DNA from: Massilia solisilvae
Lineage (GTDB): Bacteria > Pseudomonadota > Gammaproteobacteria > Burkholderiales > Burkholderiaceae_D
Direction: 5' to 3'
Length of the DNA stretch: 64,000 bases
Assembly: GCF_024753215.1 (NCBI RefSeq)
Contig: NZ_JANUGV010000001.1
Span: forward strand, 496,001-560,000
This document shows, piece after piece, positions 1-8,413 of this stretch. The stretch's first letter is position 1. Every line of letters begins with the position of its first letter. The position numbers and the translations under genes were made by a program. Under the pieces are notes generated by a model. It did not search any database. It worked only from the letters and a program-made list of their open reading frames with translations, and was not told where the DNA came from.

Positions 1-492
1 AACAGGGCGCGGATGGACATCAATCGTTATTGCCGAGCGCACTGTGCGCAACCTGCAGCTGCTGCATGCGGCCCTGTGGGCGGCACGGCCAGCAGCCGGG
101 GCGATGTGCTAAAACCAGCCAAACCGTAGCCAGCGAACACCAAGACTTCGAAACAGGCGATAGAATCAGCCTTTATTCACGAGCCTTCTGGATGAGGCCT
201 ACATCGGGTCGGGCGAAAACGGCAAGCGTTATCGACGCCATCAACCAGCGAGCCACCCAGGGGCGGCTTGCCGGTACTTATCCTTAATTTCCAAACAATC
301 CAATCCGCATCCCTGGCGCGCTGCCCGGCTGCAACTGCGGTGCAACCCAAGTTCGCGCAGGAATGTGCGTACAGTTATTTCCCCATCGAGTGCATTTTTT
401 GCGGGGCCGACGGGGACGCCCCTGTGTAAAATATCGTTTTAATTCTTACACCAGCAGAGGTTTGACCGCCGCCTGTCGATTATATATTCAAA
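1..492. other. Non-coding region upstream of rluC
   Basis: No convincing gene is seen in these 492 bases. An 85-codon plus-strand frame (30-287) is Cys/Arg-rich and resembles no family. In many proteobacteria rluC is divergent from rne (RNase E), whose mRNA has a long structured leader, so this may be the rne 5' leader on the minus strand with rne itself outside the window; that is synteny-based inference. Just before rluC, TTGACC (462-467) and TATATT (483-488) resemble a sigma-70 promoter with a short 15-base spacer. ATTATA (479-484) reads as TATAAT on the minus strand, without a good -35. Confidence 0.3.
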
Positions 493-1515
493 ATGAAGGA
501 CTTAAAGAGAATTTCTGGGAAGACAGAGGAAACGAAGGCGCAAAATGCTGTTGTTCCCCCTTCATCGCAGGCAGCGCAACAAGTGCGGCTGGTGACAATT
601 ACCGAGGAAGAGGCGGGTCAGCGTATTGACAATTACCTGCTGCGCGTCTGCAAAGGCGTCCCCAAGAGCCATGTTTACCGCATCCTGCGCTCGGGCGAAG
701 TGCGCGTGAACAAAGGTCGTATCGATCAGCTGTACCGGCTGGCCGAAGGCGACGTGGTGCGCATCCCGCCGGTGCGGCTGGCCGAGCGCAGCGGGGCGGC
801 GCCGGTGCCGGGGGCCGAATTCGCGATCCTGTTCGAGGACAGCCACCTGCTCGTGATCGACAAGCCGGCCGGGGTGGCCGTGCACGGCGGCTCGGGCGTG
901 TCGTACGGCGTCATCGAGCAGCTGCGCGCGGCGCGGCCGGAAGCGAAATTTCTGGAGCTGGTGCACCGGCTGGACCGTGAAACGTCGGGATTATTGCTGC
1001 TGGCCAAGAAACGTTCGGCCCTGACCAATTTGCACGAGCAGATGCGCGAAGGCCACACGGACAAGCGTTATCTTGCTGCCGTGTATGGTGACTGGCGCAA
1101 CAAGCGGCAGCACGTCAAGCTACCGCTGCACAAGTTCACGACCCCGGACGGCGAGCGGCGCGTGGTGGTGCAGGCGGGCGGAATGGAGTCGCACACCGTG
1201 TTTACGTTGCTGCGCAAGTGGGAGCGGTTCGCGTTGCTGGAGGCGGAGCTGAAGACCGGTCGGACGCACCAGATTCGTGTGCATCTGGCTTCCAGTGGCT
1301 TTCCGATCCTGGGTGACGACAAATACGGCGATTTTGCGCTCAACCGCGCGCTGCAAAAGGCGGGGGAAGACCACGGGCCGCTGCGCAGGATGTTCCTGCA
1401 CGCGCACCAGATCACGTTCACGCATCCCGATTCCGGCAAGGAAATCACGCTGAAAGCGCCCTTGCCGCCAGAGTGCGAGCGTTTCTTGGTAAGCTTGGGG
1501 CAAGCGAAGACGTAG
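493..1515 (+). CDS. rluC: 23S rRNA pseudouridine synthase RluC (positions 955/2504/2580 type)
   Basis: Cytoplasmic rRNA modification enzyme that isomerises uridines in 23S rRNA to pseudouridine. It has 340 residues. An S4 RNA-binding domain lies at about 37-95 (QRIDNYLLRVCKGVPKSHVY), followed by the RluA-type catalytic domain. The catalytic motif HRLDRETSG contains the nucleophile Asp161, and GRTHQIRVH follows later, as in E. coli RluC. The N-terminus is a dozen or so residues longer than in E. coli; ATG 493 was kept because no better start with a ribosome site is evident. The TAG stop lies inside a REP palindrome. It heads a run of genes (HAD phosphatase, Rieske protein, SppA) whose order is common in Burkholderiales. 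Confidence 0.93.
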   Translation: MKDLKRISGKTEETKAQNAVVPPSSQAAQQVRLVTITEEEAGQRIDNYLLRVCKGVPKSHVYRILRSGEVRVNKGRIDQLYRLAEGDVVRIPPVRLAERSGAAPVPGAEFAILFEDSHLLVIDKPAGVAVHGGSGVSYGVIEQLRAARPEAKFLELVHRLDRETSGLLLLAKKRSALTNLHEQMREGHTDKRYLAAVYGDWRNKRQHVKLPLHKFTTPDGERRVVVQAGGMESHTVFTLLRKWERFALLEAELKTGRTHQIRVHLASSGFPILGDDKYGDFALNRALQKAGEDHGPLRRMFLHAHQITFTHPDSGKEITLKAPLPPECERFLVSLGQAKT

Positions 1516-1597
1516 GGTGGGCAGGTTTCCTGCCCACGCGTTCAAATCACGCTGGCTTGGCCAGAACGCGTGGGCAGCACAGCTGCCCACCCTACGA
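1512..1597. repeat. REP pair (inverted, REPIN-like), copy 1
   Basis: Two copies of a short palindromic element face each other. The left copy starts GTAGGGTGGGCAGG and ends CCCACGCGTTC; the right copy is its inverse, GAACGCGTGGGC to CTGCCCACCCTAC. About 20 bases separate them. Each half folds on itself and the whole folds into a long hairpin. The rluC stop codon TAG (1513-1515) is part of the left element. This is the reference copy for a family found at seven other places in the window. Confidence 0.85.
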
Positions 1598-1642
1598 CTA
1601 CAAACTATATACAGAGGAGCTGGCTGCGATCAGCCAGGAGAC

Positions 1643-2302
1643 ATGCCAAGACAAAAATTCGACCTGATCGTTTTCGACTGGGACGGCACGCTGATGGACA
1701 GCACGGCCACCATCGTCAAGTGCATCCAGTCGGCCGCCAAGGATATCGGCGTGAAGCCACCCAGCGACCAGGCCGCGTCGCAGGTGATCGGCCTGCGGCT
1801 GGCCGAGGCGATGCAATCGGTGGTGCCCGACATCGATCCCGCCCTGTACCCGAAACTGGTGGAGCGTTACCGCTACCATTACTTGACGAAGGACCACGAA
1901 CTCGTCCTGTTCGACGGCGTTCGCGACATGTTGACGGACTTGTCGCACGCTGGCTACTTCCTCGCGGTGGCGACCGGCAAGAGCCGGGTCGGCCTGAACC
2001 GGGCATTGAACGCGGTTGGCCTGTTGTCGATGTTCGACGCTACCCGTTGCGCGGACGAGACATTTTCGAAGCCCCATCCGGCAATGTTGCAGGAGCTCAC
2101 CAGGGAATTGGGGCAGGACCTGCGCCGGACCGTTATGATCGGCGACACCACGCATGATTTGCTAATGGCAAGCAATGCCGGCGCGGTTGGTGTGGCGGTT
2201 GAGTACGGCGCCCATCCGGTGCACCAATTACAGGCATGCAAGCCGGCGTTCTCCGCCAAAACCGTGGCCGAGCTGCACCAGTGGCTGCACGAGAACGCAT
2301 GA
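1643..2302 (+). CDS. HAD-superfamily hydrolase, phosphoglycolate phosphatase-like
   Basis: Predicted cytoplasmic phosphatase of 219 residues. All four HAD motifs are visible: DWDGT with nucleophile Asp12 and general acid Asp14, VATGKS, the Lys of FSKPHP, and GDTTHD near the C-terminus. The cap region and size fit the Gph/PgmB-like subfamily; the exact substrate cannot be read from sequence. Start ATG 1643 was chosen because AGGAG (1636-1640) lies just upstream and the HAD motif begins right after it; the same frame remains open further upstream across the REP element. The end overlaps the Rieske gene by four bases (ATGA), so the two are probably translationally coupled. Confidence 0.9.
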   Translation: MPRQKFDLIVFDWDGTLMDSTATIVKCIQSAAKDIGVKPPSDQAASQVIGLRLAEAMQSVVPDIDPALYPKLVERYRYHYLTKDHELVLFDGVRDMLTDLSHAGYFLAVATGKSRVGLNRALNAVGLLSMFDATRCADETFSKPHPAMLQELTRELGQDLRRTVMIGDTTHDLLMASNAGAVGVAVEYGAHPVHQLQACKPAFSAKTVAELHQWLHENA

Positions 2303-2664
2303 TGGAAGAAGTGCTGATCTGCGATTCTGCGGCGGTGGAGGAGGGCGGCAAGGGCGTGCGCTTTCCGGTGGTGGCGTTTGGCGACGCGGCAACCGGCTTC
2401 GTGGTGCGCTACGACGGCCAGCCGTACGCTTACCTGAACCGCTGCGCGCACGTGCCGATCGAGCTTGACTGGTTTCAAGGCGAGTTCTTCGAGTCGAGCG
2501 GGCTGTACCTGATGTGCTCGACGCACGGGGCAATCTACCAGCCGGACAGCGGGCGCTGCATGGGCGGGCCGTGTACCGGAGGGCGCCTGCGGCCGATCCC
2601 GGTGCGCGAAGTGGACAACAAGATTTACTGGCAGCCGGACGAGCACATCCGGCCGCCGGCGTGA
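2299..2664 (+). CDS. Rieske [2Fe-2S] domain protein
   Basis: Small soluble protein of 121 residues carrying one Rieske iron-sulphur cluster. The two ligand pairs are clear: C-A-H in NRCAHVPIEL and C-S-T-H in LMCSTHGAIY, the CxH...CxxH arrangement. No other domain is present, so it is a stand-alone ferredoxin-like protein rather than an oxygenase subunit; its redox partner is unknown. Start ATG 2299 overlaps the stop of the HAD gene; ATG 2302 is an equally possible start one codon later. It lies in the rluC-HAD-Rieske-sppA run typical of related genomes. Confidence 0.88.
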   Translation: MMEEVLICDSAAVEEGGKGVRFPVVAFGDAATGFVVRYDGQPYAYLNRCAHVPIELDWFQGEFFESSGLYLMCSTHGAIYQPDSGRCMGGPCTGGRLRPIPVREVDNKIYWQPDEHIRPPA

Positions 2665-2668
2665 AATG

Positions 2669-2700
2669 CTAGGGTGGGCACTCGTGCCCACGGGGTTGAC
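2669..2700. repeat. Single REP element
   Basis: TAGGGTGGGCAC followed by GTGCCCACGGGG. The arms GTGGGCAC (2674-2681) and GTGCCCAC (2684-2691) pair perfectly around two bases. It begins five bases after the Rieske stop codon. Same head sequence as the other REP copies but a different tail (CACGGGG instead of CACGCGTTC). Confidence 0.7.
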
Positions 2701-2750
2701 ACGTGCCTTTGCGGACCCGGCGATTCGCGCCCGGTCACGCGCGTGGCGTC

Positions 2751-2847
2751 GTAGGGTGGGCGGGTTTCCCGCCCACGCGTCCAACCAGCCTGTGCGTGGC
2801 CGCTCATCGGCGGCTGAACGCGTGGGCAGGAAACCTGCCCACCCTAC
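2751..2847. repeat. REP pair (inverted, REPIN-like), copy 2
   Basis: GTAGGGTGGGCGGGTTTCCC with CCCACGCGTCC on the left, and GAACGCGTGGGCAGG to CCTGCCCACCCTAC on the right, separated by about 30 bases. Head-outward arrangement as in the copy after rluC. It fills most of the gap between the Rieske gene and sppA. Confidence 0.85.
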
Positions 2848-2905
2848 AGTGCTACGCATTGCCGGCCGTTGCAAGTAGCGGCCACGTGAATAGAACGAAC
2901 AAGTT

Positions 2906-3901
2906 ATGAGCGACGACATCAGCAAGGACAATCCCGCCGACAGCCGGCTGGCCAAGGAGCCAAGCATTGCCAACTGGGAGCGCGACACGCTCGAAAAGCT
3001 GGTCTTCGCCACGATCAAGGAGCAGCGCGCCGCGCGCCGCTGGAGCATCTTTTTCCGCCTGAGCTTCCTGGCGCTGGCGGTGTTTGCCATCTGGACCTAT
3101 TTCGACCTGGGTGGGGCGGACGTCGAGTCGCTCGGCCGTCACACCGCGCTCATCGAAATCGACGGCACCATCGACACCGACGGCAGCGGTGCGGCCGATA
3201 ACGTGGTGCCCGCGCTGGACAAGGCGTTTGCCGACGCCGGCTCGGCGGCCGTGGTCCTTCGTGTCAACAGTCCCGGCGGCAGCCCGGTGCAGGCCGGCAT
3301 CATCGTGGACGAGATCAATCGCCTCAAGAAGGGCTACCCGAACAAGCCGCTGTACGTGGTGGTGGACGAAATCTGTGCCTCGGGCGGCTATTACATCGCG
3401 GCGGCGGCCGACAAGATCTATGTGAACAAGGCCAGCATCGTCGGCTCGGTCGGCGTGCTGATGGACGGCTTCGGCTTCACCGGCGCCATGGAAAAGCTGG
3501 GCGTGGAGCGCCGCCTGCTGACGGCCGGGGCGAACAAGGGCTTCCTCGACCCGTTCAGCCCGCAGTCGGACAAGCAGAAGGCACACGCCCAGGAAATGCT
3601 CGACGAGATTCACCAGCAGTTCATCGACGTGGTGCGCACCGGCCGTGGCAAGCGCCTGAAGGAGACCCCCGAGATCTTCTCGGGCCTGTACTGGACCGGC
3701 GCCAAGGCGGTCGAGATGGGCCTGGCCGATGGCTTCGGCACGGTGGACACGGTGGCGCGCGACATCGTCAAGGCCGAGGACATCGTGGACTACACCTCGC
3801 GCGAAGGCTTGCCCGAGCGGGTGCTGAAGAAGTTCGGGGCGTCGGTCGGCAGCGGGGCGGTCCAGTCCATTTACCACGGCGCTGTTCCAAAAGTTCGCTG
3901 A
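2906..3901 (+). CDS. sppA: Signal peptide peptidase SppA, short S49 form
   Basis: Inner-membrane serine protease that degrades cleaved signal peptides. It has 331 residues, the short single-domain form. An N-terminal cytoplasmic stretch precedes one membrane anchor at about 52-70 (SFLALAVFAIWTYF), with the protease domain outside. The Ser/Lys dyad is visible: Ser159 in ICASGGYYIA and Lys211 in GANKGFLDPF, 52 residues apart as in the Bacillus enzyme. The oxyanion-region motif NSPGGSPVQ is present. It is preceded by REP elements and followed by an independent promoter, so it probably ends the rluC-side transcription unit. Confidence 0.93.
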   Translation: MSDDISKDNPADSRLAKEPSIANWERDTLEKLVFATIKEQRAARRWSIFFRLSFLALAVFAIWTYFDLGGADVESLGRHTALIEIDGTIDTDGSGAADNVVPALDKAFADAGSAAVVLRVNSPGGSPVQAGIIVDEINRLKKGYPNKPLYVVVDEICASGGYYIAAAADKIYVNKASIVGSVGVLMDGFGFTGAMEKLGVERRLLTAGANKGFLDPFSPQSDKQKAHAQEMLDEIHQQFIDVVRTGRGKRLKETPEIFSGLYWTGAKAVEMGLADGFGTVDTVARDIVKAEDIVDYTSREGLPERVLKKFGASVGSGAVQSIYHGAVPKVR

Positions 3902-3918
3902 GCTTTATCAATATCCCC

Positions 3919-3946
3919 TTGAAAGTTTGTGCACCCGTTCTATATT
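3919..3946 (+). promoter_or_regulatory. Predicted sigma-70 promoter of a small RNA
   Basis: TTGAAA at 3919-3924 and TATATT at 3941-3946 are separated by 16 bases; both hexamers are five of six to consensus. The predicted start is near 3953. No open reading frame begins within the next 130 bases, but a strong intrinsic terminator follows at 4085-4112. Confidence 0.6.
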
Positions 3947-3952
3947 TAGAGG

Positions 3953-4112
3953 TGTAGGCCTTTCAAGGAGACGAAACAGAACCTCAGCCTCTTCTCATCG
4001 GTTTCGGAAACGGACTACAAGACGCACCCTGCGCGGTGCGGATCGAGAGAATTCAATTCCTCAGCAAAATTCCCTCGGGGAATAGAAAACGACGGCGCAA
4101 GCCGTCGTTTTC
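3953..4112 (+). ncRNA. Candidate small non-coding RNA, about 160 nt
   Basis: Inferred from a good promoter (3919-3946) followed by a strong intrinsic terminator (4085-4112) with no credible reading frame between: there is no ATG, and the GTG near 3953 is followed at once by a stop. Several GGA triplets occur (for example AAGGAG near 3966, CGGAAA and CGGACT), some in short hairpins, which could bind CsrA/RsmA-type proteins, but most lack the ANGGA context. It does not resemble 6S RNA, tmRNA or RNase P RNA as far as can be told by eye. Identity unknown. Confidence 0.45.
4085..4112 (+). terminator. Intrinsic terminator of the candidate small RNA
   Basis: Perfect stem GAAAACGACGGC / GCCGTCGTTTTC closed by a GCAA tetraloop, with the T-run inside the descending arm. 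The A/T ends make it work in either direction. Confidence 0.8.
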
Positions 4113-4198
4113 GTTTCAGGGGGGATTGCTGTGTGGGGGGGCGCCATGTTAAGCAAACGACGTGGCCCCGCAGGAACCTTGACTGATAACCCAGGCAC

Positions 4199-4301
4199 CG
4201 TCGTCCCCGCGAAGGCGGGGACCCATGCCGGGCTTGCAACAACGCTGCCCGACCGCCCGTCTTGGCCCCAGGCCCGTCATCCCGGCGAATGCCGGGATCG
4301 A
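4199..4301. repeat. Two hairpin repeats of a second REP-like family
   Basis: GTCCCCGC-GAAG-GCGGGGAC at 4203-4222 and ATCCCGGC-GAAT-GCCGGGAT at 4279-4298, each preceded by a CGTC-type lead. This 'cgtc(c/a)tcccg-gcgaa' hairpin type is widespread between genes in proteobacteria and differs from the GTAGGGTGGGC family in the rest of the window. They lie downstream of the minus-strand hypothetical gene and may also stop its transcription. Confidence 0.65.
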
Positions 4302-4355
4302 TGCTGACGGTGCAGGAAGACGGCCCGAAACAGCCGAGATAGCACCAGAATGTAC

Positions 4356-4643
4356 TCAAATGGCCCAGGTTTCGGCCGAATGCCCATCCGGGGATGCTTT
4401 GGGTTCGTTCGCCGCACCATCGTGCTGAACAAAGCCGCCCCCGTCCAGCCACGCCTGAAAGTCGCGCTGGGCCTGGGCCAGCCATGCCGCCCGCAGCGGC
4501 GGGTGGGCATGGTGAAGGTGGGGGAAGTCGGCGCCGCTCATCCAGCGGGCCAGCGCGAGCCGGGTGGGAAACAAGGCAGACTGTTCACGAGCAATAGTCA
4601 TGCGTTCTTCGACGTTCGATTGCTGATCCTTCACAGTTTGCAT
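4356..4643 (-). CDS. Hypothetical small protein (95 aa)
   Basis: I do not recognise this protein. A purine-rich ribosome site (AAGAGG, then AGG directly before the ATG) supports the start at 4643. The product is soluble-looking with no signal peptide or membrane segment, and rich in Ala, His and aromatic residues (ADFPHLHHAHPPLRAAWLA, then QAQRDFQAWLDGGGF), which looks like a folded helical domain rather than random frame. An internal Met (MTIAREQSALFPT) is an alternative start. It is divergent from rsuA across an AT-rich gap of 213 bases that probably holds both promoters. No function can be assigned. Confidence 0.5.
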   Translation of the reverse strand: MQTVKDQQSNVEERMTIAREQSALFPTRLALARWMSGADFPHLHHAHPPLRAAWLAQAQRDFQAWLDGGGFVQHDGAANEPKASPDGHSAETWAI

Positions 4644-4856
4644 CCTGGTCCTCTTATTGTTGGGGTTGACTGAAATCCTAACGATGAGTAGTCAAAGGCA
4701 CACACCGTTAGTCCGATTCCTACTTGAATTTCAGTGTATCAATAGGAAGATTCTGATGCTTGAGGTAAATCAAACGAGTGCGACACACGAACTCAACCTA
4801 TTCTTGCCATTTTTGCCACTTTCAGGAGTGCGGCCGTTCTGTTACAGTCTCGCCCC

Positions 4857-5573
4857 ATGAGCAAATTATCCCTTGACCGGATCCTGCAATCGCAGGGGTT
4901 TGGCAGCCGAAAGTATTGCCGCGCCCTGATCGAAGACGGCGACGTTGCGATCAATGGCGAGGTGGAGGACAACTACAAGGCAGTGGTCGAGACCGACGGC
5001 CTGGTGCTGACCGTGTTCGACGAGGACTGGCCATACCGCGAGCGGCTCTATATCGCCCTCAACAAACCGGTGGGCTACGAATGCTCGCGCAAGCCGAGCC
5101 ACCACCCGGCCGTGTTGACCTTGTTGCCGGAGCAATTCACCTGGCGCGAGGTCCAGCCGGTCGGGCGGCTCGACCATGACACCACAGGTTTGCTGCTGAT
5201 GTCCGACGACGGCGCCTTCATCCACGCGCAATCCTCCCCCAAGCGGCACGTGCCGAAGGTGTACCAGGCCACCACGGCCGAGCCGGTCACCCGGCCATTG
5301 GTAGACCAGCTGCTGGCCGGCGTGCAGCTGCATGACGAACCGGCGCCGCTGGCGGCCGTCACCTGCGTCCAGCGCGGCGAGCACCAGCTCGAGATCGTGC
5401 TCGAGCAGGGTAAATACCACCAGGTCAAGCGCATGCTGGCGGCCGCCGGCAATCACTGCACAGCGCTGCACCGCTCCCAGATCGGCGGCCTGACCCTCGA
5501 CTCCCTGGGGATTCGCGAGGGGGAGTGGTGCTACCTGGGCGACGCACAGCTGGCGCTGCTCGCCTGCCAATAA
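4857..5573 (+). CDS. rsuA: 16S rRNA pseudouridine(516) synthase RsuA-like
   Basis: Cytoplasmic rRNA pseudouridine synthase of the RsuA/RluB/E/F family, 238 residues. An N-terminal S4 domain (LDRILQSQGFGSRKYCRAL, about 4-60) precedes the catalytic domain with GRLDHDTTGLLLMSDDG, nucleophile Asp106, and the family motif GKYHQVKRMLAAAGN. The size and single S4 plus catalytic layout match RsuA (231 aa in E. coli) better than the longer RluB. The N-terminal methionine is fixed by the position of the S4 domain. It stands alone, with divergent and downstream non-coding regions on both sides. Confidence 0.86.
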   Translation: MSKLSLDRILQSQGFGSRKYCRALIEDGDVAINGEVEDNYKAVVETDGLVLTVFDEDWPYRERLYIALNKPVGYECSRKPSHHPAVLTLLPEQFTWREVQPVGRLDHDTTGLLLMSDDGAFIHAQSSPKRHVPKVYQATTAEPVTRPLVDQLLAGVQLHDEPAPLAAVTCVQRGEHQLEIVLEQGKYHQVKRMLAAAGNHCTALHRSQIGGLTLDSLGIREGEWCYLGDAQLALLACQ

Positions 5574-6096
5574 GGCGCGCAAGGCTTTTGGCGCGGCGCG
5601 TGACGCCGTTCGGCGGGCTCCGAAAGTGTGTCCGCCGCGCCAGTGCTTCCGGGTATGGTGATGTCAATTGGAGGGCGCAAGCGGCCCTTAACAATAATCG
5701 CGCCATTTCCGATCTGAGGCGCTCTTGATTTGCCGTATCGGTGAACGACGACGCTCAAATATCACTAAATGTAACGCCCTCAAGTTAATCGCAAGCTATT
5801 CCTTTCCAAAATGACTTGGGTTTGATTGGGGATAACCAAAGCAGCCTCTCGGTTGATGAGGTGCGGAAGAAGATTTTGTACAGAATTCAATGACTTAGAC
5901 GAGGTGGGCGGGAATTGAATGCCTGATAAGTCGAGACCCGATGGCGGCAAGGCGGTGTGGTAAATCTGCCGAATGTGCCCCCACGAAAGGGGTTTTCGAA
6001 ACTGAACATCAACAACAAATTTCCCCTTCAGAATGCTATCGGGTAACATAGCGAGCTGAACCTTTTAGTCCTCGCGCTCGATTCCCCCGCAAGTCA
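5574..6096. other. Non-coding leader region ahead of the polysaccharide locus
   Basis: About 520 bases without a supported gene. The middle (about 5690-6060) is clearly more AT-rich than the flanking genes. A minus-strand frame at 5780-6049 lacks a ribosome site and has no recognisable domain. A short CCCC/GGGG hairpin followed by TTTT lies near 5979-5996. The promoter for the 30-kb locus is presumably here, but no hexamer pair with good spacing was found. A half-site CAAGTT near 5782 matches one arm of the palindrome upstream of the MarR gene, which may be chance. Confidence 0.4.
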
Positions 6097-8382
6097 ATGT
6101 ACAAAATTAAAACCAGCATCATTGCTGTAGCGCTGGCAACAGCGTCTATTGCCTCTGCGCAAGACAAATCGGACCTGTTCGGTCAGGAAGCCGTCACCGC
6201 CACCGATGTGGCCACGCCGCAGGCACCGCGCAAGCTCACTATCAACAACACATCGAACGTGCGGGCCGCGTCGGCCACGCCTCCCGCGGCAGTGGCCGCG
6301 CCGTCCGCGAAGTCGCACGATGAACCGAGCGAGTTCCAAAAATTTATCTCGGAGAACACCGGGCAGATGCTGCCAGTGTTCGGCAGCGAGTTCTTCGCGG
6401 GCGCACCGTCGACCTTTGCGCCGATCTCCAACTCGCCGGTGCCAGCCGATTACCCGCTCGGCCCGGGCGACGAACTGCTGATCCGCGGCTGGGGGACGAT
6501 CGACATCGATTACCGCGCCACGATCGATCGCAACGGCACCATTTCGATCCCCAGCATCGGTTCGGTCGTGCTGGCCGGCGTCAAGGCGGGCGAGGCGGAA
6601 TCGGTCATCCGCGGCGCCATCGGCAAGCTGTACAAGGGCGTGACGGTGAACGTCAATTTCGGGCAACTGCGTGCCATCACCGTCTATGTGGTCGGACAGG
6701 CACGGCGTCCAGGCACGTACACTGTCTCGAGCCTGTCCACGCTTGTGACGGCCCTGTTTGCCAGCGGCGGCCCGAATGCCAACGGCAGCATGCGCCATGT
6801 GCAGGTCAAGCGCGGCGGCAAGGTGGCGGCCGAGCTGGATCTGTATTCGTTTATCGCCAAGGGTGACAAGTCGGCCGACATCAAGCTGCTCGACGGCGAT
6901 ACGATTTTCATTCCTCCGGCTGGCGGCTTCGTTGCGCTGGTTGGCAAGGTCAACGCGCCCGCGGTCTACGAGCTGAAGAACGGCAACGACACGGTGGAGT
7001 CATTGCTCGATTTCGCCGGTGGCTTGCCCGTGGTGGCAGACCCGCGTCGTGCCTTCCTCGAGCGTATCAACGCTACCAGGAATCATCCGCGTAGCGTGGA
7101 GGAGTTCGCACTGGACGGCCAGGGCCTGAAGCGGCCGCTGCGCAACGGGGACGTGCTGAACATAACGTCGATTACCCCTGACTTTGCCAACGCGGTTGTT
7201 CTGCGGGGCAATGTTGACCAGCCGATCCGTGCCCAGTTCAAGAGCGGGATGCGGGTGAGCGATCTGATCCCCAGCCGCGAATACCTGATCAGCCGCGCGT
7301 CGGTGCGGCGCCAGAACAACGTTGTCGCCACGGGGGACGGTGAAAAGGACACGCGCGAGGTCAGCGAGGGAATCGCTGCCCGGATCGGCGGACTGATTGA
7401 CGAGATTAACTGGGACTACGCAGTCGTCGAGCGGGTGAACCGTTCGGACCTGAGTGTCAATCTCATTCCCTTTAACCTTGGCAATGTGTTCGCCAATCCG
7501 AAGGGTGCCGACAACGTCGAGTTGCAGGCGGGCGACACGGTCACGATCTTCTCCCAAAGCGACGTGGCTGTGCCGCTGGACAAGCGCCGCGTCTTCGTCC
7601 GGGTCGAAGGCGAGGTCAAGGTGCCGGGCGTGTACCAGATGACCGCGGGCGAGACGCTGCAGAGCTTGATTGCCAAGGCCGGCGGCCCGACTTCCAACGC
7701 CTACCTGTTTGGTACTGCGTTCTTCCGCGAGAGCGTGCGCCGCGAGCAGCAGGCGAACCTGGAGAAAGCAGCCGACAAGCTCGAGGCGCAGTTGCGCGAC
7801 GAGCAGGCCAAGAGTGTGGCGAACACCCGCGCACTCACCGATGCCGACGCCATGGTCGCGCGTTCGAAGAGTGACGCGCAAATGGAGTTGGCCAAGCAGT
7901 CGGTGAGCCGTTTTCGCCAATTCAAGGCCACCGGCCGCATCGCGTTTGGCCTGGATCCGGAAGAGCGTTCGTTCGCCCGCTTGCCGCAGCTGAAACTGGA
8001 AAACGGCGACCGCCTGGTGGTCCCGCCCAAGCCCCAGTTCGTGCATGTTTTCGGCGCCGTCAACGTCGAGGCGTCCCCGCTGTGGCGCCCGAATACGCGC
8101 GTGGACGATTACCTGAAGCTTGCCGGCCTGACGCCTGCCGCAGACACCGACAACGTGTTCGTGATGCGCGTGGACGGCACCGTCGAGTCTGGTCAATCGA
8201 AAGGATGGTTCTTTGGCGGCATCGGCGGGGTGATGGTGATGCCGGGCGACAGCATCCTGGTTCCCGAAAAGATCGACAAGGACAGCCGCTGGACCAAGTT
8301 TATGCAAGGCACGCGTGAGTGGGCGCAGATTTTCGCCAACTTCGGTCTGGGCGCAGCCGCGATCAAGACGCTGAGAAACTGA
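6097..8382 (+). CDS. Polysaccharide export outer-membrane protein (Wza-like, multi-SLBB)
   Basis: Predicted outer-membrane/periplasmic export channel for the polysaccharide. It has 761 residues, about twice the size of Wza, because several SLBB beta-grasp repeats are present. A signal peptide ends near SIASA-Q22; there is no lipobox Cys. The Poly_export domain is at about 120-205 (YPLGPGDELLIRGWG), followed by SLBB-type segments containing phrases such as GQARRPGTYTV, GKVNAPAVYEL, GEVKVPGVYQM and GAVNVEASPLW. A charged coiled-coil-like insertion lies at about 545-600 (EKAADKLEAQLRDEQAK). The C-terminus is amphipathic. It is the first gene of the locus and is followed 31 bases later by the Wzz-like gene. 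Confidence 0.9.
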   Translation: MYKIKTSIIAVALATASIASAQDKSDLFGQEAVTATDVATPQAPRKLTINNTSNVRAASATPPAAVAAPSAKSHDEPSEFQKFISENTGQMLPVFGSEFFAGAPSTFAPISNSPVPADYPLGPGDELLIRGWGTIDIDYRATIDRNGTISIPSIGSVVLAGVKAGEAESVIRGAIGKLYKGVTVNVNFGQLRAITVYVVGQARRPGTYTVSSLSTLVTALFASGGPNANGSMRHVQVKRGGKVAAELDLYSFIAKGDKSADIKLLDGDTIFIPPAGGFVALVGKVNAPAVYELKNGNDTVESLLDFAGGLPVVADPRRAFLERINATRNHPRSVEEFALDGQGLKRPLRNGDVLNITSITPDFANAVVLRGNVDQPIRAQFKSGMRVSDLIPSREYLISRASVRRQNNVVATGDGEKDTREVSEGIAARIGGLIDEINWDYAVVERVNRSDLSVNLIPFNLGNVFANPKGADNVELQAGDTVTIFSQSDVAVPLDKRRVFVRVEGEVKVPGVYQMTAGETLQSLIAKAGGPTSNAYLFGTAFFRESVRREQQANLEKAADKLEAQLRDEQAKSVANTRALTDADAMVARSKSDAQMELAKQSVSRFRQFKATGRIAFGLDPEERSFARLPQLKLENGDRLVVPPKPQFVHVFGAVNVEASPLWRPNTRVDDYLKLAGLTPAADTDNVFVMRVDGTVESGQSKGWFFGGIGGVMVMPGDSILVPEKIDKDSRWTKFMQGTREWAQIFANFGLGAAAIKTLRN

Positions 8383-8413
8383 TCCATCAAGCTTCAAACA
8401 GGTAATTGACATA

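Noticed and set aside
30..287. Plus-strand 85-codon frame at the left edge
   Set aside because: Unlikely composition (Cys/Arg-rich), no ribosome site, no domain; more likely leader DNA of a divergent gene.
1512..2847. Repeated GTAGGGTGGGC palindromes considered as CRISPR repeats
   Set aside because: Units are palindromic, irregularly spaced, arranged in both orientations and scattered between genes; no cas genes are present.
5780..6049. Minus-strand 89-codon frame in the leader of the polysaccharide locus
   Set aside because: No ribosome site, no domain, and AT-rich non-coding composition around it.
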